Below, piece after piece: positions 20,314 through 31,798 of a stretch of DNA of 64,000 bases (position 1 is its first letter; every line of letters begins with the position of its first letter). Origin of the DNA: Malikia spinosa (GTDB lineage Bacteria; Pseudomonadota; Gammaproteobacteria; Burkholderiales; Burkholderiaceae_C); assembly GCF_002980625.1 (NCBI RefSeq), contig NZ_PVLR01000001.1, positions 47,522-111,521 on the forward strand. Direction: 5' to 3'. The notes under the pieces were generated by a model, which ran no database searches, was not told where the DNA came from, and worked only from the letters and a program-made list of their open reading frames with translations. Made by a program: the position numbers and the translations under genes.

Positions 20314-20982
20314 ATGGCCTCCCATCTCGACCTGGAAGAGCAGGAACAGCTCGCCAACTTCAAACATTTCTGGTCCCAGTACGGCAACCTGATCAGCTGG
20401 GTGCTGATTGCTGCTCTGACGGGCCTGGCCGCCTTCAACGGCTGGCAGTACTGGCAGCGCAAGTCGGCCCAGGAAGCCGCCGCGCTGTATGACGAGCTCG
20501 AGCGCGCAGTCCAGGCCGGCGAAGCCGACAAGGTGCAGCGCGTCTGGGCTGATGTGCAGGCCAAGGCCGGTCGTGCCCAGCAAGGCCAGCAGGCCGGACT
20601 GCTGGCGGCCAGTTCGCTGCATGGCGCTGGCAAGAGCGAGGAAGCCCGCAAGGCGCTGGCCTGGGTCATCGACCAGTCGTCCGATTCGGCCTTGATCGCC
20701 GTCGCGCGCCTGCGCCTGGCCGGCCTCGAACTCGAGGCCAAGGACTACGAGCGCGCGCTCAAGACGCTGGATTTCAAGGCCAGCCCCGAATTCGCCCCGC
20801 TGCTGGCTGACCGCCGCGGCGACGTGCTGCAGGCCCAGGGCCAGTCCGACGCGGCGCGCACCGCCTACCGCAGCGCCTGGGACGGGCTGGCGAGCGCGCC
20901 TGAATACCGCCGCATCGTCCAGGCCAAGCTCAATGCGCTGGGCTTTGATCCCGAGTCGGCTTCCACCCCCACCCAGGAGTAA
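20314..20982 (+). CDS. yfgM: YfgM-family tetratricopeptide membrane protein
   Basis: A 222-aa protein with a short cytoplasmic N-terminus, one transmembrane helix (about residues 24-46) and a periplasmic helical repeat domain (SAQEAAALYDELERAV, then repeats with GKSEEARKAL and YERALKTLDF). It matches YfgM/DUF2133, an ancillary subunit linked to the SecYEG translocon and periplasmic chaperones in E. coli. Position between hisS and bamB is the conserved one (hisS-yfgM-bamB-der) and supports the assignment. Five bp separate it from bamB. Confidence 0.88.
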   Translation: MASHLDLEEQEQLANFKHFWSQYGNLISWVLIAALTGLAAFNGWQYWQRKSAQEAAALYDELERAVQAGEADKVQRVWADVQAKAGRAQQGQQAGLLAASSLHGAGKSEEARKALAWVIDQSSDSALIAVARLRLAGLELEAKDYERALKTLDFKASPEFAPLLADRRGDVLQAQGQSDAARTAYRSAWDGLASAPEYRRIVQAKLNALGFDPESASTPTQE

Positions 20983-20987
20983 GTTCC

Positions 20988-22130
20988 GTGACGTTCAGCC
21001 TCAGTCGCGCCACCCCGCGCCTTGCCGTCGCCACCGCTGCGGTCCTGCTGGCCCTGGCCGGTTGTTCCTCCAGTCCGACCAAGCCCAAGCCCGCGGCGTT
21101 GAAGTCCTTCGATGCCAGCCTGCCGGCCCGCCAGGCCTGGAAGGTCCAGCTCGGCGCGCCCGCGCCGCAATCGGTGCCGGTGCTGGCCGGGCGCGAACTG
21201 GCGCTGGCCAGCGCCGCCGGTCGGGTGCTGGTGCTCGATGCCGACAGCGGCAGCGAGCGCTGGCGTGCCGAGCTCGGCACGGCCGTGTCGGCTGGCGTCG
21301 GCTACGACGGTGAAACCGCTGCGGTCGTGACCCAGGACAACGAACTCGTCGCCATCGCGCTGGGCAAGGTGCAGTGGCGCGTGCGTCTGGCTGCGCGTGC
21401 CTTCAGTGCGCCGCTGGTGGCCGGCCGGCGCGTCTTCGTGCTGGCGGGCGACCGCAGCGTCTCGGCCTATGACGCGCGCAACGGCGCCAGGCTCTGGACT
21501 CAGGCCGCGCGCGGCACCGAGCCGCTGGTGCTGCAGCAGCCCGGCGTGCTGCTGGCGGTTGGCGACACCCTGGTGGCTGGCATGGGCGCGCGCCTGAGCG
21601 GCCTCAACCCGGGCAACGGCCAGCCGCGCTGGGAGGTCCCGGTGGCCTCCGCGCGTGGCGTCAACGAAATCGAACGCCTGCTCGACCTGGTCGGTCCGGC
21701 GGCCCGCGTGCAAGGCAATGTCTGCGTGCGCGCCTTCCAATCGGCCATCGGCTGCGTTGACGCCCAGCGCGGCGCGCTGCGCTGGACCAAGCCGGCCAAC
21801 GGTGCGGTCGGCCTGGCCGCCGATGGCGACCGCGTCTACGGTGTCGAAAGCAACGGCCGCCTGCTGGCCTGGAAGCTCGACAACGGTGAAGTCCAGTGGC
21901 AATCCGACCTGCTGCTGAACCGTGGCCTGAGCGCCCCGCTGGTGGCTGGCCGCTCGCTCGCGATCGGCGACGCCCAGGGCTATGTGCATGTGCTCGCTCG
22001 CGAGGACGGCAAGCTGCTGAATCGACTGGAGACTGACGGCTCGGCCATCGTCTCCGCCCCCCTGCTGGCGGGTCAAAACCTGCTGGCCCTGACACGCAAG
22101 GGCGTTCTCTACGCCTGGCGCCCCGAATGA
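20988..22130 (+). CDS. bamB: Outer-membrane assembly lipoprotein BamB
   Basis: A 380-aa lipoprotein starting at GTG 20988, with lipobox LALAGC (Cys at 26). The mature protein is a PQQ-type beta-propeller with repeated Trp-containing blades ([56 protein letters not shown]). BamB assists BamA in outer-membrane protein insertion. The conserved hisS-yfgM-bamB-der order confirms identity. Its stop codon overlaps the der start (ATGA), so the two are coupled. Confidence 0.93.
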   Translation: MTFSLSRATPRLAVATAAVLLALAGCSSSPTKPKPAALKSFDASLPARQAWKVQLGAPAPQSVPVLAGRELALASAAGRVLVLDADSGSERWRAELGTAVSAGVGYDGETAAVVTQDNELVAIALGKVQWRVRLAARAFSAPLVAGRRVFVLAGDRSVSAYDARNGARLWTQAARGTEPLVLQQPGVLLAVGDTLVAGMGARLSGLNPGNGQPRWEVPVASARGVNEIERLLDLVGPAARVQGNVCVRAFQSAIGCVDAQRGALRWTKPANGAVGLAADGDRVYGVESNGRLLAWKLDNGEVQWQSDLLLNRGLSAPLVAGRSLAIGDAQGYVHVLAREDGKLLNRLETDGSAIVSAPLLAGQNLLALTRKGVLYAWRPE

Positions 22131-23455
22131 AACCTGTGATCGCCCTGGTGGGCCGACCCAACGTCGGCAAATCCACCCTTTTCAACCGCCTGACCAAGAC
22201 GCGCGACGCCATCGTTGCCGACTTTCCCGGCCTGACGCGCGACCGCCACTACGGCAACGCCCGTCTGGGCAAGCGCGAATTCATCGTGATCGACACCGGC
22301 GGCTTCGAGCCCGATGCCGGCAGCGGCATCTTCAAGGAGATGGCCAAGCAGACCCAGCAGGCCGTCGCCGAGTCCGATGTCGTCGTGTTCGTGCTCGACG
22401 CCCGTGGTGGCCTGAGCGCGCAGGACCACGACATCGCGAACTACCTGCGCCGCCTCAACAAGCCGACGCTGCTGGTGGCCAACAAGGCCGAAGGCATGAA
22501 GGAGGGCTCGCAACTGGTCGAGTTCTACGAGCTCGGCCTGGGCGATGTGCTGCCGGTCTCGGCCGCGCACGGCCAGGGCGTGCGCCCGATGCTCGAGGCC
22601 GCGCTCGACAAGCTGTCCTGGCCCGACGAGGAAGACGCCGTCGCGCCCGACGAGAGCGTGATCAAGCTGGCCGTTGCCGGTCGGCCCAACGTCGGCAAGT
22701 CGACGCTGATCAACGCCTGGCTCGGCGAGGAGCGCCTGGTCGCCTTCGACATGCCGGGCACGACGCGCGACGCGATCTCGGTGCCGTTCGAGCGCAACGG
22801 CCAGAAGTTCGAGCTGATCGACACCGCCGGCCTGCGCCGCAAGGGCCGTGTCTTCGAGGCGATCGAGAAGTTTTCGGTCGTCAAGACGCTGCAGGCGATC
22901 GAGAACGCCCATGTCGTGCTGCTGCTGCTCGACGCGACCGAAGGCGTGACCGACCAGGATGCGCATATCGCGGGCTTCGCGCTCGAGAGCGGTCGCGCCG
23001 TGGTGCTGGCGATCAACAAGTGGGACGCGATCGACAGCTACCAGCGCGAGACGCTGCAGCGCTCGATCGAGAGCCGGCTCGGCTTCCTGAAGTTTGCGCC
23101 GCTGCACATGATCTCGGCCAAGAAGCGCCAGGGCATCGGTCCGCTCTGGACCTCGATCGCCAAGGCCTACGCCTCGGCCATGGTCAAGATGCCGACGCCG
23201 CTGCTGACCCGTCTGCTGCAGGAGTCGATCGTGCTGCAGGCGCCCAAGCGCGGCGGCATGTACCGCCCCAAGATGCGCTATGCGCACCAGGGCGGCATGA
23301 ACCCGCCGGTGATCGTGATCCACGGCAACTCGCTCGACAACGTCGACAACGCCTACAAGCGCTTCCTCGAGGGCCGCTTCCGCAAGGCCTTCGACCTGGT
23401 CGGCACGCCACTGCGCATCGAGTTCAAGACCGCGGCCAACCCCTACGACGAATGA
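22127..23455 (+). CDS. der: Ribosome-assembly GTPase Der (EngA)
   Basis: A 442-aa protein with two tandem GTPase domains and a C-terminal KH-like domain, the architecture unique to Der, which is needed for 50S subunit maturation. The first domain has GRPNVGKST (8-16), DTGGFE and NKAEG; the second has GRPNVGKST (about 186-194), [11 protein letters not shown] and NKWD. The C-terminal [13 protein letters not shown] and [18 protein letters not shown] are typical. It ends 83 bp before hfq; a 6-bp GCCCGC/GCGGGC hairpin at 23471-23487 may serve as a weak end of transcript. Confidence 0.96.
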   Translation: MKPVIALVGRPNVGKSTLFNRLTKTRDAIVADFPGLTRDRHYGNARLGKREFIVIDTGGFEPDAGSGIFKEMAKQTQQAVAESDVVVFVLDARGGLSAQDHDIANYLRRLNKPTLLVANKAEGMKEGSQLVEFYELGLGDVLPVSAAHGQGVRPMLEAALDKLSWPDEEDAVAPDESVIKLAVAGRPNVGKSTLINAWLGEERLVAFDMPGTTRDAISVPFERNGQKFELIDTAGLRRKGRVFEAIEKFSVVKTLQAIENAHVVLLLLDATEGVTDQDAHIAGFALESGRAVVLAINKWDAIDSYQRETLQRSIESRLGFLKFAPLHMISAKKRQGIGPLWTSIAKAYASAMVKMPTPLLTRLLQESIVLQAPKRGGMYRPKMRYAHQGGMNPPVIVIHGNSLDNVDNAYKRFLEGRFRKAFDLVGTPLRIEFKTAANPYDE

Positions 23456-23538
23456 CCCCAGCCGCCGCCGGCCCGCAGCAAGCGGGCGGGCTGTGGTAAG
23501 GTCGCCATCCCTCAACTCTTTTGAACACGGAGCATATC

Positions 23539-23793
23539 GTGAGCAATAACAAAGGCCAACTCTTGCAAGATCCTTTCCTGAACCAGCTGCGCCGCGAGCA
23601 CGTGCCGGTGTCGATTTACCTGGTCAACGGAATCAAGCTGCAAGGCCAGATCGAGTCGTTTGACCAGTATGTCGTGCTGCTGCGCAACACCGTGACCCAG
23701 ATGGTCTACAAGCACGCGATCTCCACCATCGTTCCGGGCCGTCCGGTCCAGTTCAGCGCTGCCGCGCCTGATCAGCCTGTTGCTGCTGCCTGA
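23539..23793 (+). CDS. hfq: RNA chaperone Hfq
   Basis: An 84-aa Sm-like protein that forms hexameric rings and pairs small RNAs with mRNAs. The Sm1 motif ([25 protein letters not shown] region) and Sm2 motif ([13 protein letters not shown], with the invariant YKHA) are complete. The start is GTG at 23539 with GGAG at 23529-23532; an upstream in-frame TTG at 23521 would add six unusual residues and lies on top of that ribosome site. The short C-terminus is typical of betaproteobacteria. hflX follows after 6 bp. Confidence 0.96.
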   Translation: MSNNKGQLLQDPFLNQLRREHVPVSIYLVNGIKLQGQIESFDQYVVLLRNTVTQMVYKHAISTIVPGRPVQFSAAAPDQPVAAA

Positions 23794-23799
23794 TCCTCC

Positions 23800-24984
23800 T
23801 TGAACGACAGTCAGAAATCCCCTTCCGCGCTGCCCGGCGTCGTGCTCGTCGGAGTCGACCTGGGCCTGCCGCATTTCGACGCCGAACTCGAGGAGCTGGC
23901 CCAGCTCGCCGAGACCGCTGGCTACCGTGTCGTTGACCGGGTGGCCTGCAAGCGGCGCGCCCCCGATCCGGCCCTGTTCATCGGTTCTGGCAAGGCCGAC
24001 GAGATCAAGGCGCTGGCGCTGGGCCATGGTGCGACCGAAATCCTGTTCGACCAGGCACTGAGCCCGTCGCAGCAGCGCAACCTCGAGCGTCACATGGGGC
24101 TGCCGGTCAACGACCGCACCCTGCTGATCCTCGAGATCTTCGCCCAGCGCGCGCGCAGCCACGAGGGCAAGTTGCAAGTCGAGCTCGCGCGCCTGCAGTA
24201 CCTGAGCACCCGCCTGGTGCGGCGCTGGTCCCACCTCGAGCGCCAGAGCGGCGGCATCGGCATGCGTGGCGGCCCGGGCGAGACCCAGATCGAGCTCGAC
24301 CGCCGCATGATCGGTGACTCGATCAAGCGCACCCGCGAGCGACTCGAAAAGGTCAAGCGCCAGCGCAGCACGCAGCGGCGCCAGCGCGAGCGGCGCGAGA
24401 CCTTCACGATCTCGCTGGTCGGCTACACCAACGCCGGCAAGTCCTCGATCTTCAACGCGCTGGTCAAGGCACGCGCCTATGCGGCCGACCAGCTGTTCGC
24501 CACGCTCGACACCACGACGCGCCAGCTCTACCTCGGCGAGGTCGAACGCACGGTGTCGCTGTCCGACACGGTGGGCTTCATCCGCGACCTGCCGCACGGC
24601 CTGGTCGAGGCCTTTGCCGCCACGCTGCAGGAAGCGCGCGACGCCGACTTGCTGCTGCATGTGGTCGACGCCTCGAACCCCGACCATCCCGAACAGATCA
24701 CCGAGGTGATGCGGGTGCTGCGCGAGATCGGTGCCGACGACCTGCCGCAGATCCTGGTCTTCAACAAGCTCGACGCGGTCGAGCCCGAACGCCAGCCGCT
24801 GCAGCGCATCGACCAGATCGAGCTCGACGGCCAGACGGTGCCGCGCATCTTCCTGAGCGCACACACCGGCGACGGGCTGTCCGACCTGCGCGGCCTGCTG
24901 GCTGAGCGGGTGCGGGCCCGCTTCGGTGTTCGCCCGCCCGAGTCTCCCGACAGCGGCGTCGGCCTCGAGGATTCGGCACAATAG
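23800..24984 (+). CDS. hflX: Ribosome-splitting GTPase HflX
   Basis: A 394-aa GTPase with the HflX N-terminal domain (GVDLGLPHFDAELEELAQL, GSGKADEIKAL), a long basic coiled-coil linker (about 165-200) and a G domain with GYTNAGKSS (G1), DTVGFIRDLPHGL (G3) and NKLD (G4). HflX binds ribosomes and can split stalled 70S particles under stress. The start is TTG at 23800, only 6 bp after hfq, with no clear Shine-Dalgarno sequence, so translation probably depends on coupling to hfq; a later GTG cannot be excluded. Confidence 0.92.
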   Translation: MNDSQKSPSALPGVVLVGVDLGLPHFDAELEELAQLAETAGYRVVDRVACKRRAPDPALFIGSGKADEIKALALGHGATEILFDQALSPSQQRNLERHMGLPVNDRTLLILEIFAQRARSHEGKLQVELARLQYLSTRLVRRWSHLERQSGGIGMRGGPGETQIELDRRMIGDSIKRTRERLEKVKRQRSTQRRQRERRETFTISLVGYTNAGKSSIFNALVKARAYAADQLFATLDTTTRQLYLGEVERTVSLSDTVGFIRDLPHGLVEAFAATLQEARDADLLLHVVDASNPDHPEQITEVMRVLREIGADDLPQILVFNKLDAVEPERQPLQRIDQIELDGQTVPRIFLSAHTGDGLSDLRGLLAERVRARFGVRPPESPDSGVGLEDSAQ

Positions 24985-25012
24985 CCTATTTCCACCGCAA
25001 GCCAAAACCTAC

Positions 25013-26347
25013 ATGAACTTCAATTTGTTGAGCCTGCGTGCGGTCCGCTGGGACCGGCTCAAGGGCATGTTCAACCTCAACGATCCCCGCTGGGGCCGTG
25101 GTGACGAGAGCAAGCCCGATGCCGGTGGCTCCGGCGAGGAACAGCGTTCCAAGCGTCCGGCCGGTCCGAACCAGGGGCCGCCCGATCTCGATGAGCTCTG
25201 GCAGGACTTCAACCGCAAGTTGTCGGGGCTGTTTGGTGGCGGTGGCGCAGGCGGTGGCAAGCCGGGTGGCCAGTTCCCAGGCTTCAAGCCCGGACCCAAG
25301 GGCACCGGCATCGGCGTGGGCGTGATCGCTGGCGGCTTGCTGCTGGTCTGGCTCGGTACCGGCTTCTTCATCGTGCAAGAAGGCCAGCAGGCCGTCATCA
25401 CCCAGTTCGGCCGCTACCAGAGCACGGTCGGCGCCGGTTTCAACTGGCGCCTGCCTTATCCGATCCAGCGCCACGAGACCGTCAACGCGACCCAGATCCG
25501 CTCGGTCGATGTCGGCGGCGACGCCGTCATGCGCGCCACCGGCCTGCGCGAGTCGGCGATGCTGACCGAGGACGAGAACATCGTCGAGATCAAGTTCGCG
25601 GTCCAGTACCGCCTGAGCGACGCGCGTGCTTTCCTGTTCAACAGCCGCGACCCCGAGGACGCGGTGCGCAAGGCCGCCGAGACCGCCGTGCGCGAGGTGG
25701 TGGGCAAGATGAAGATGGATGCGGCCCTGGCCGAAGAGCGCGACCAGATCGGTCCGCGCGTGCGCACTCTGATGCAAGCCATCCTTGACCGCTACGAGAT
25801 CGGCATCGAGGTCGTCGGCATCAACCTGCAGCAAGGTGGCGTGCGTCCGCCGCTGGAAGTGCAGGCCGCCTTTGACGATGTGCTCAAAGCCGGCCAGGAG
25901 CGCGAGCGCTCGAAGAACGAGGCCGAGGCCTACGCCAACGAGGTCGTGCCGCGCGCCAAGGGCACGGCTTCGCGCCTGTTCGAGGAAGCCGAGGGCTACA
26001 AGGCCCGCATCGTCGCGCAAGCCGAGGGCGATGCCCAGCGCTTCAAGCTGGTGCAGGCCGAATACGCCAAGGCGCCGCAGGTCACGCGCGAGCGCATGTA
26101 CCTCGACACGATGCAGCAGGTCTACGGCAACGTCAGCAAGGTGCTGGTCGATACCAAGCAGGGCTCGAACATGCTGTATCTGCCGCTCGACAAGGTCATG
26201 CAGCTGAGCGCCCAGGCCGAGCCGACTGCCGCAGTCGCCGCTCCGGCGGCGCCCGCTGCCGTTTCCAATGGTTCGCCGGCGAACGCGGGCGCTGCCGCCT
26301 CGCGCAGCCGCGAGAGCGATCGCTCGCGCGACCGCGACGTCCGCTGA
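25013..26347 (+). CDS. hflK: FtsH-regulating protease modulator HflK
   Basis: A 444-aa SPFH-family membrane protein that with HflC forms a cage around the FtsH protease. A Gly-rich cytoplasmic N-terminus (about 1-100) precedes one transmembrane helix (about 104-124, GVIAGGLLLVWLGTGFFIV), then the SPFH domain (FIVQEGQQAVITQFGRY) and a long helical coiled-coil (NEAEAYANEVVPRAKG). The Ala-rich tail ends in an Arg/Ser/Asp-rich stretch. ATG at 25067 (MFNLNDPRWGRGDE) is an alternative start that looks more like many HflK N-termini; the longer form is given. Confidence 0.93.
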   Translation: MNFNLLSLRAVRWDRLKGMFNLNDPRWGRGDESKPDAGGSGEEQRSKRPAGPNQGPPDLDELWQDFNRKLSGLFGGGGAGGGKPGGQFPGFKPGPKGTGIGVGVIAGGLLLVWLGTGFFIVQEGQQAVITQFGRYQSTVGAGFNWRLPYPIQRHETVNATQIRSVDVGGDAVMRATGLRESAMLTEDENIVEIKFAVQYRLSDARAFLFNSRDPEDAVRKAAETAVREVVGKMKMDAALAEERDQIGPRVRTLMQAILDRYEIGIEVVGINLQQGGVRPPLEVQAAFDDVLKAGQERERSKNEAEAYANEVVPRAKGTASRLFEEAEGYKARIVAQAEGDAQRFKLVQAEYAKAPQVTRERMYLDTMQQVYGNVSKVLVDTKQGSNMLYLPLDKVMQLSAQAEPTAAVAAPAAPAAVSNGSPANAGAAASRSRESDRSRDRDVR

Positions 26348-26366
26348 AGGCCCTGAGGACCAGAAT

Positions 26367-27263
26367 ATGAACAGAATCGGATTCATCCTGTCTTCCCTGC
26401 TGGTGGCGCTCGCGCTGGCCAGCTCGATGCTCTTCGTGGTCGACCAGCGCCAGTTCGGCGTGGTCTATGCGCTGGGCCAGATCAAGAGCGTGATCACCGA
26501 GCCCGGCCTGCATGTCAAGCTGCCGCCGCCGTTCCAGAACGTCTCCTACGTCGACAAGCGCCTGCTCACGCTGAAAAGCAGCGACACCGAGCCGACGCTG
26601 ACGGCCGAGAAGCAGCGCGTCGTGATCGACTGGTATGTGCGCTGGCGCATCTCCGACCCGCAGGCCTATATCCGCAACGTCGGTCTCGACGAGCGCGCCG
26701 GCACCGACCAGCTCAAGCGCGTGGTGCGCAACAGCTTCCAGCAGGAAGTCAACAAGCGCACCGTCAAGGAGCTGCTGTCGAGTCAGCGCGAGCAGCTGAT
26801 GGCCGACGTCAAGCGCGAGGTGCTGGCGGCCGTGCGCGGCGCCGACAAGCCCTGGGGCATGGACGTGGTCGATGTCCGCATCACCCGGGTCGATTACGCC
26901 GAGACCATCACCAAGTCGGTCTATGACCGGATGGAGGCCGAGCGCAAGCGGGTCGCCAACGAGCTGCGCTCGACCGGTTCGGCTGACGGCGAGAAGATCC
27001 GCGCCGACGCCGACCGCCAGCGCGAGGTGCTGGTGGCACAGGCCTTCCGCGATGCGCAGAAGATCAAGGGCGAGGGCGATGCCGAGGCGTCGCGCATCTA
27101 TGCCCAGTCCTTCGGCAAGGACCCGGCCTTTGCCCAGTTCTACCGCAGCCTCGAGGCCTACAAGTCCAGCTTCGCCAACAAGTCCGACATGCTGGTGCTC
27201 GACCCGTCGAGCGAATTCTTCAAGGCCATGCGCTCGAGCGGATCGGCCGCCGCGGCGCGCTGA
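26367..27263 (+). CDS. hflC: FtsH-regulating protease modulator HflC
   Basis: A 298-aa SPFH protein, partner of HflK. An N-terminal transmembrane helix (about residues 4-24) is followed by the SPFH domain ([17 protein letters not shown] to about 190) and a helical region ([30 protein letters not shown] region) that packs with HflK. The ATG at 26367 lies 19 bp after hflK, and the two are co-transcribed. A strong terminator after hflC closes the hfq-hflXKC group. Confidence 0.94.
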   Translation: MNRIGFILSSLLVALALASSMLFVVDQRQFGVVYALGQIKSVITEPGLHVKLPPPFQNVSYVDKRLLTLKSSDTEPTLTAEKQRVVIDWYVRWRISDPQAYIRNVGLDERAGTDQLKRVVRNSFQQEVNKRTVKELLSSQREQLMADVKREVLAAVRGADKPWGMDVVDVRITRVDYAETITKSVYDRMEAERKRVANELRSTGSADGEKIRADADRQREVLVAQAFRDAQKIKGEGDAEASRIYAQSFGKDPAFAQFYRSLEAYKSSFANKSDMLVLDPSSEFFKAMRSSGSAAAAR

Positions 27264-27270
27264 GCGCTCC

Positions 27271-27312
27271 TTTTACCGGGTGCCTCGCCGCACCCGGTAA
27301 AATCCCTTTTTT
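27271..27312 (+). terminator. Strong intrinsic terminator after hflC
   Basis: A perfect 13-bp stem (TTTTACCGGGTGC at 27271-27283 with GCACCCGGTAAAA at 27290-27302), 6-nt loop, then TCCC and six T (27307-27312). The A and T flanks make it usable on both strands. It separates hflKC from hisZ. Confidence 0.85.
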
Positions 27313-27331
27313 AACAGCTCCCGATACCCTC

Positions 27332-28492
27332 ATGTCTGCCTGGCTACTGCCGGATCAAATTGCCGACGTCCTGCCCTCCGAGGCCAGGCATATCGAAGAC
27401 TTGCGCCGGGCGCTGCTCGATACCGCGCGCGCCTACGGCTACGAGCTCGTCATCCCCCCGATGATCGAGCACCTGGATTCCCTGCTGACCGGTACCGGTG
27501 AAGCGCTCGACCTGCAGACCTTCAAGCTGGTCGACCAGCTGTCGGGCCGCTCGCTGGGCTTGCGCGCCGACACGACGCCGCAAGTCGCGCGCATCGATGC
27601 CCATCTGCTGAACCGCAAGAGCCTGACGCGCCTGTGCTATTGCGGCCCGGTGCTGCATGCCCGCGTCGACCGGCCCTTCGGCACGCGCGAGCCGCTGCAG
27701 CTCGGCGCCGAGATCTACGGCCACGCCGGCCGCGAAGCCGACCTCGAGATCCTCGAGCTCGCGCAAGCCAGCCTGGCCGCCGCCGGCCTGCAGCAGCAGA
27801 CCATCGACCTGGGCGACGTGCGCATCGTCGACTCGCTGCTGGCGGGTCTGGCGCTGGAGCCGGCTGCGGTCGCCCGCATCCACGCTGCGCTGGCAGCCAA
27901 GAACAGCGCCGAGCTCGACCTGCTGAGCCGCGAGTTGCCGGCCGAGGTGCGCAGCAGCCTGCTGGCGCTGCCCGAACTCTATGGCGGCCCGGAAATCCTG
28001 GCCGAGGCCGCCCGCCGCCTGCGCCCGAGCCCCTTGCTCGAGCGCGCGCTGGGCGACCTGCGCTGGCTGGCCGACCAGCTGTCGGGCGCCAACCTGTCGT
28101 TCGACCTGGCCGACCTGCGCGGCTATGCCTATTACACCGGCGTGCGCTTTTCGCTCTTCGGCGGCCAGACCGGTCGTCTGCAGGAGCTGGTGCGCGGCGG
28201 CCGCTACGACGAAGTCGGCGGCGTGTTCGGGCGCAAGCGTCCGGCCGTCGGCTTCAGTCTGGACTTGAAGGAACTGGTGTCGGCAGCCGCCGCACCGGCG
28301 CTGCAAGCTGCGATCCGGGCCCCCTGGGGTCAGGAGCCGGGCTTGCGCGCTGCCATTGCCGGTCTGCGTGCAGCCGGCGAAACCGTGGTCTGCGTCCTGC
28401 CGGGCCATGAACATGAGGTGGACGAGTTCCATTGCAACCGCGCGCTCGTCGCGCAAGACGGCGCGTGGCTGGTGCAGCCCCTGGCAGCCTGA
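27332..28492 (+). CDS. hisZ: ATP phosphoribosyltransferase regulatory subunit HisZ
   Basis: A 386-aa protein related to the catalytic core of histidyl-tRNA synthetase but lacking the anticodon-binding domain. Class II landmarks are altered: [12 protein letters not shown] and [28 protein letters not shown] replace the synthetase motif 2 context, and the histidine-binding loop reads [15 protein letters not shown]. HisZ joins short-form HisG to form the first enzyme of histidine synthesis and gives it feedback control. Its place between hflC and purA is standard in Burkholderiales. hisG is not in the window. Confidence 0.92.
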   Translation: MSAWLLPDQIADVLPSEARHIEDLRRALLDTARAYGYELVIPPMIEHLDSLLTGTGEALDLQTFKLVDQLSGRSLGLRADTTPQVARIDAHLLNRKSLTRLCYCGPVLHARVDRPFGTREPLQLGAEIYGHAGREADLEILELAQASLAAAGLQQQTIDLGDVRIVDSLLAGLALEPAAVARIHAALAAKNSAELDLLSRELPAEVRSSLLALPELYGGPEILAEAARRLRPSPLLERALGDLRWLADQLSGANLSFDLADLRGYAYYTGVRFSLFGGQTGRLQELVRGGRYDEVGGVFGRKRPAVGFSLDLKELVSAAAAPALQAAIRAPWGQEPGLRAAIAGLRAAGETVVCVLPGHEHEVDEFHCNRALVAQDGAWLVQPLAA

Positions 28493-29908
<1,416 letters not shown>

Positions 29909-29920
29909 TGTGAAGTGAAC

Positions 29921-29945
29921 AAGCGGCCCTTGGGGGCCGCTTTTT
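29921..29945 (+). terminator. Intrinsic terminator after purA
   Basis: AAGCGGCCC (29921-29929) pairs with GGGCCGCTT (29934-29942) across a 4-nt loop and runs into five T (29941-29945), 13 bp after the purA stop. Confidence 0.85.
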
Positions 29946-29998
29946 CGCATCCATTGCGTACCGAACTTTTACAAGAAACAAGCAGAAGCGGAGCCGAC

Positions 29999-30526
29999 AT
30001 GCTGAGCGAAGACGGCAAACACCTCTACGTCACGGACGACGAATACCACGGGTTGATCGAACGGCTCGCGATCCAGGTTTACCAGTCCGGCTGGGAATTC
30101 GACACCATCCTCTGCCTCGCGCGCGGTGGCATGCGTCCGGGCGACATTCTGTCGCGCATCTTCGATCTGCCGCTGGCGATCATGTCGACCAGCTCCTACC
30201 GCGCCGAAGCCGGCACGGTGCAGGGCCATCTCGACATTGCGCACTACATCACCACGCCCCGGGGCCAGATTGCCGGGCGCGTGCTGCTGGTCGACGACCT
30301 GGCCGATTCGGGTCACACCCTGCGCGCCGTGATCAACCAGCTGCGCAACAACTATGCGCCGATCACCGAGCTGCGCAGCGCGGTGATCTGGACCAAGGCC
30401 TGCTCGGTGTTCCAACCTGACTACTCGGTCGAATTCCTGCCGACCAATCCCTGGATCCACCAGCCCTTCGAGAGCTACGACAGCCTGCGTCCGCAGGACC
30501 TGCTGGCCAGGCAGCAGCAGGGCTGA
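29999..30526 (+). CDS. Phosphoribosyltransferase-family protein (type I PRTase fold)
   Basis: A 175-aa protein. The PRPP-binding loop is LLVDDLADSGHTLRAV (about residues 97-112), and CLARGGMRPGDILSRIFDLPL is the strand-loop that precedes it in purine PRTases. Homologues sit directly behind purA in Burkholderiales and are annotated as phosphoribosyltransferase or xanthine/hypoxanthine PRTase. The location supports purine salvage, but the acceptor base cannot be read from sequence. The ATG at 29999 has GGAG at 29990-29993. A terminator follows. Confidence 0.82.
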   Translation: MLSEDGKHLYVTDDEYHGLIERLAIQVYQSGWEFDTILCLARGGMRPGDILSRIFDLPLAIMSTSSYRAEAGTVQGHLDIAHYITTPRGQIAGRVLLVDDLADSGHTLRAVINQLRNNYAPITELRSAVIWTKACSVFQPDYSVEFLPTNPWIHQPFESYDSLRPQDLLARQQQG

Positions 30527-30557
30527 GCCCAGCCATGCCGACATGGTCGGCAATCAC

Positions 30558-30583
30558 AAGGGGAGCCTGCGGGCTCCCTTTTT
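30558..30583 (+). terminator. Intrinsic terminator closing the purA region
   Basis: GGGAGCC (30561-30567) pairs with GGCTCCC (30572-30578), extended by A/G and T bases on either side, and is followed by a run of five T (30579-30583). It isolates the accessory block that starts at 30667 from upstream transcription. Confidence 0.85.
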
Positions 30584-30666
30584 CATGTGCATCGTCGTCA
30601 AACGACATGGGTTGTCGTCCGGGCTTCGTATCATGTGAAATTCTTCCGCAAATTGATTGCCCTGCC

Positions 30667-31776
30667 ATGTCCGATTCCACCGTCATCCATCCCGGCGTTG
30701 CCGACATCCTGCCGCCCGCCCAGCCCCTGGCCGAGCTACTGGCCAGCCTGGTGCTCGATTACGCCCGCCGCGATGGTCGCCTGTCGCTGAACGACTGGCT
30801 GGCCGACACCTTGACGCAGCGCGCCGGTGTCGATCGTGCTGCCGCGCTCGATACCGCCAGCCAGTTGCTGGTGTATCTGGAAGACAGCCATAGCCTGCGC
30901 CAGGATCTGCGTCAGCACCTGGACAAAGGCAAGTCGCGCAGCAGCTGGATCGCGCGTCAGGTCGAGCAGATCGCCCGCAACACCCAGTCCGCGCCTGCCG
31001 AAGTGGCTGCCTTGGGGGAGCTGCTGACCGGCAAGGCCCTGGTGTCGGGTGAGCCCGTGACATTGCCAGACTGGAACGAGATGAGCCGCATCGCGTTGGC
31101 CAAGGGCATCGAGCAGCAGAACCTGCTGCAAGTTGCCAGCGATGTGGTCGCGGATGGTGCGCGTCAATGGGCGGGTCAGTCCATCAGTGGGTTGCTCAAG
31201 GACCATCCGGACAGTGCCCGGTTGGCGCAGCAGTTCATCGCGGGCGAGCTCGACCTCGGCAGTCGCGCCGGCCTGCAGGCGACGCTGGCTGCCGGCACCG
31301 AGATCGCCGTGCGCCGAGGCCTGCTCGGTCCTGAGCTCAAGCGCGCGCTCGACGACGGCGTGCTGATCCCGGCCTGGTTCGCGCACCAGACTTTTATCGG
31401 CACCGAGAATGCCAGCCTGCTGCACGCTGCCGGTACAGGTCAGCTCGATCCGGCCGAGGCGCTTGATCAGATGGTCGATGTGGCCACCGCCGCCGTGACC
31501 CAGACTACGCGCGAGGTCTGCGAGCGCGTTGGCGGCCAGATCGGTCAGGCGATCGCGCTAAAGGTTCCTGTTGTCGGGGCGTTCCTGGCGCCGGTGGCGA
31601 GCCAGGTTGGCGAGATGGTTGGGACGGCGGTCGGCGTGGTGGCGGGCAGCGTCGCCGGAGCCGCGATCAAGAAGGGCGTCGAAGTGGTCACGAAGGTGGC
31701 TACCAAGGTGGTATCAGGTGTAACCAAGGCAGCCCAGAAAGTTGCCAGTCTCCTGTCATTCGGCCTTCTTGCTTGA
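30667..31776 (+). CDS. Uncharacterised helical protein with glycine-zipper and amphipathic C-terminus
   Basis: A 369-aa protein not recognised as a named family. No signal peptide is visible. Residues 1-285 read as soluble helices without Cys-rich or nucleotide-binding motifs. From about 288 the chain becomes hydrophobic and Gly/Ala/Val-rich (VPVVGAFLAPVASQVG, then GTAVGVVAGSVAGAA with small residues every third or fourth position). It ends in a Lys/Thr/Val amphipathic helix (VTKVATKVVSGVTKAAQKV). This pattern suggests regulated membrane association or oligomerisation. No good Shine-Dalgarno precedes ATG 30667. It opens the accessory block and is 22 bp ahead of the dynamin-like GTPase gene. 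Confidence 0.6.
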   Translation: MSDSTVIHPGVADILPPAQPLAELLASLVLDYARRDGRLSLNDWLADTLTQRAGVDRAAALDTASQLLVYLEDSHSLRQDLRQHLDKGKSRSSWIARQVEQIARNTQSAPAEVAALGELLTGKALVSGEPVTLPDWNEMSRIALAKGIEQQNLLQVASDVVADGARQWAGQSISGLLKDHPDSARLAQQFIAGELDLGSRAGLQATLAAGTEIAVRRGLLGPELKRALDDGVLIPAWFAHQTFIGTENASLLHAAGTGQLDPAEALDQMVDVATAAVTQTTREVCERVGGQIGQAIALKVPVVGAFLAPVASQVGEMVGTAVGVVAGSVAGAAIKKGVEVVTKVATKVVSGVTKAAQKVASLLSFGLLA

Positions 31777-31798
31777 AATTTGCAGTTACCCCATCAAC

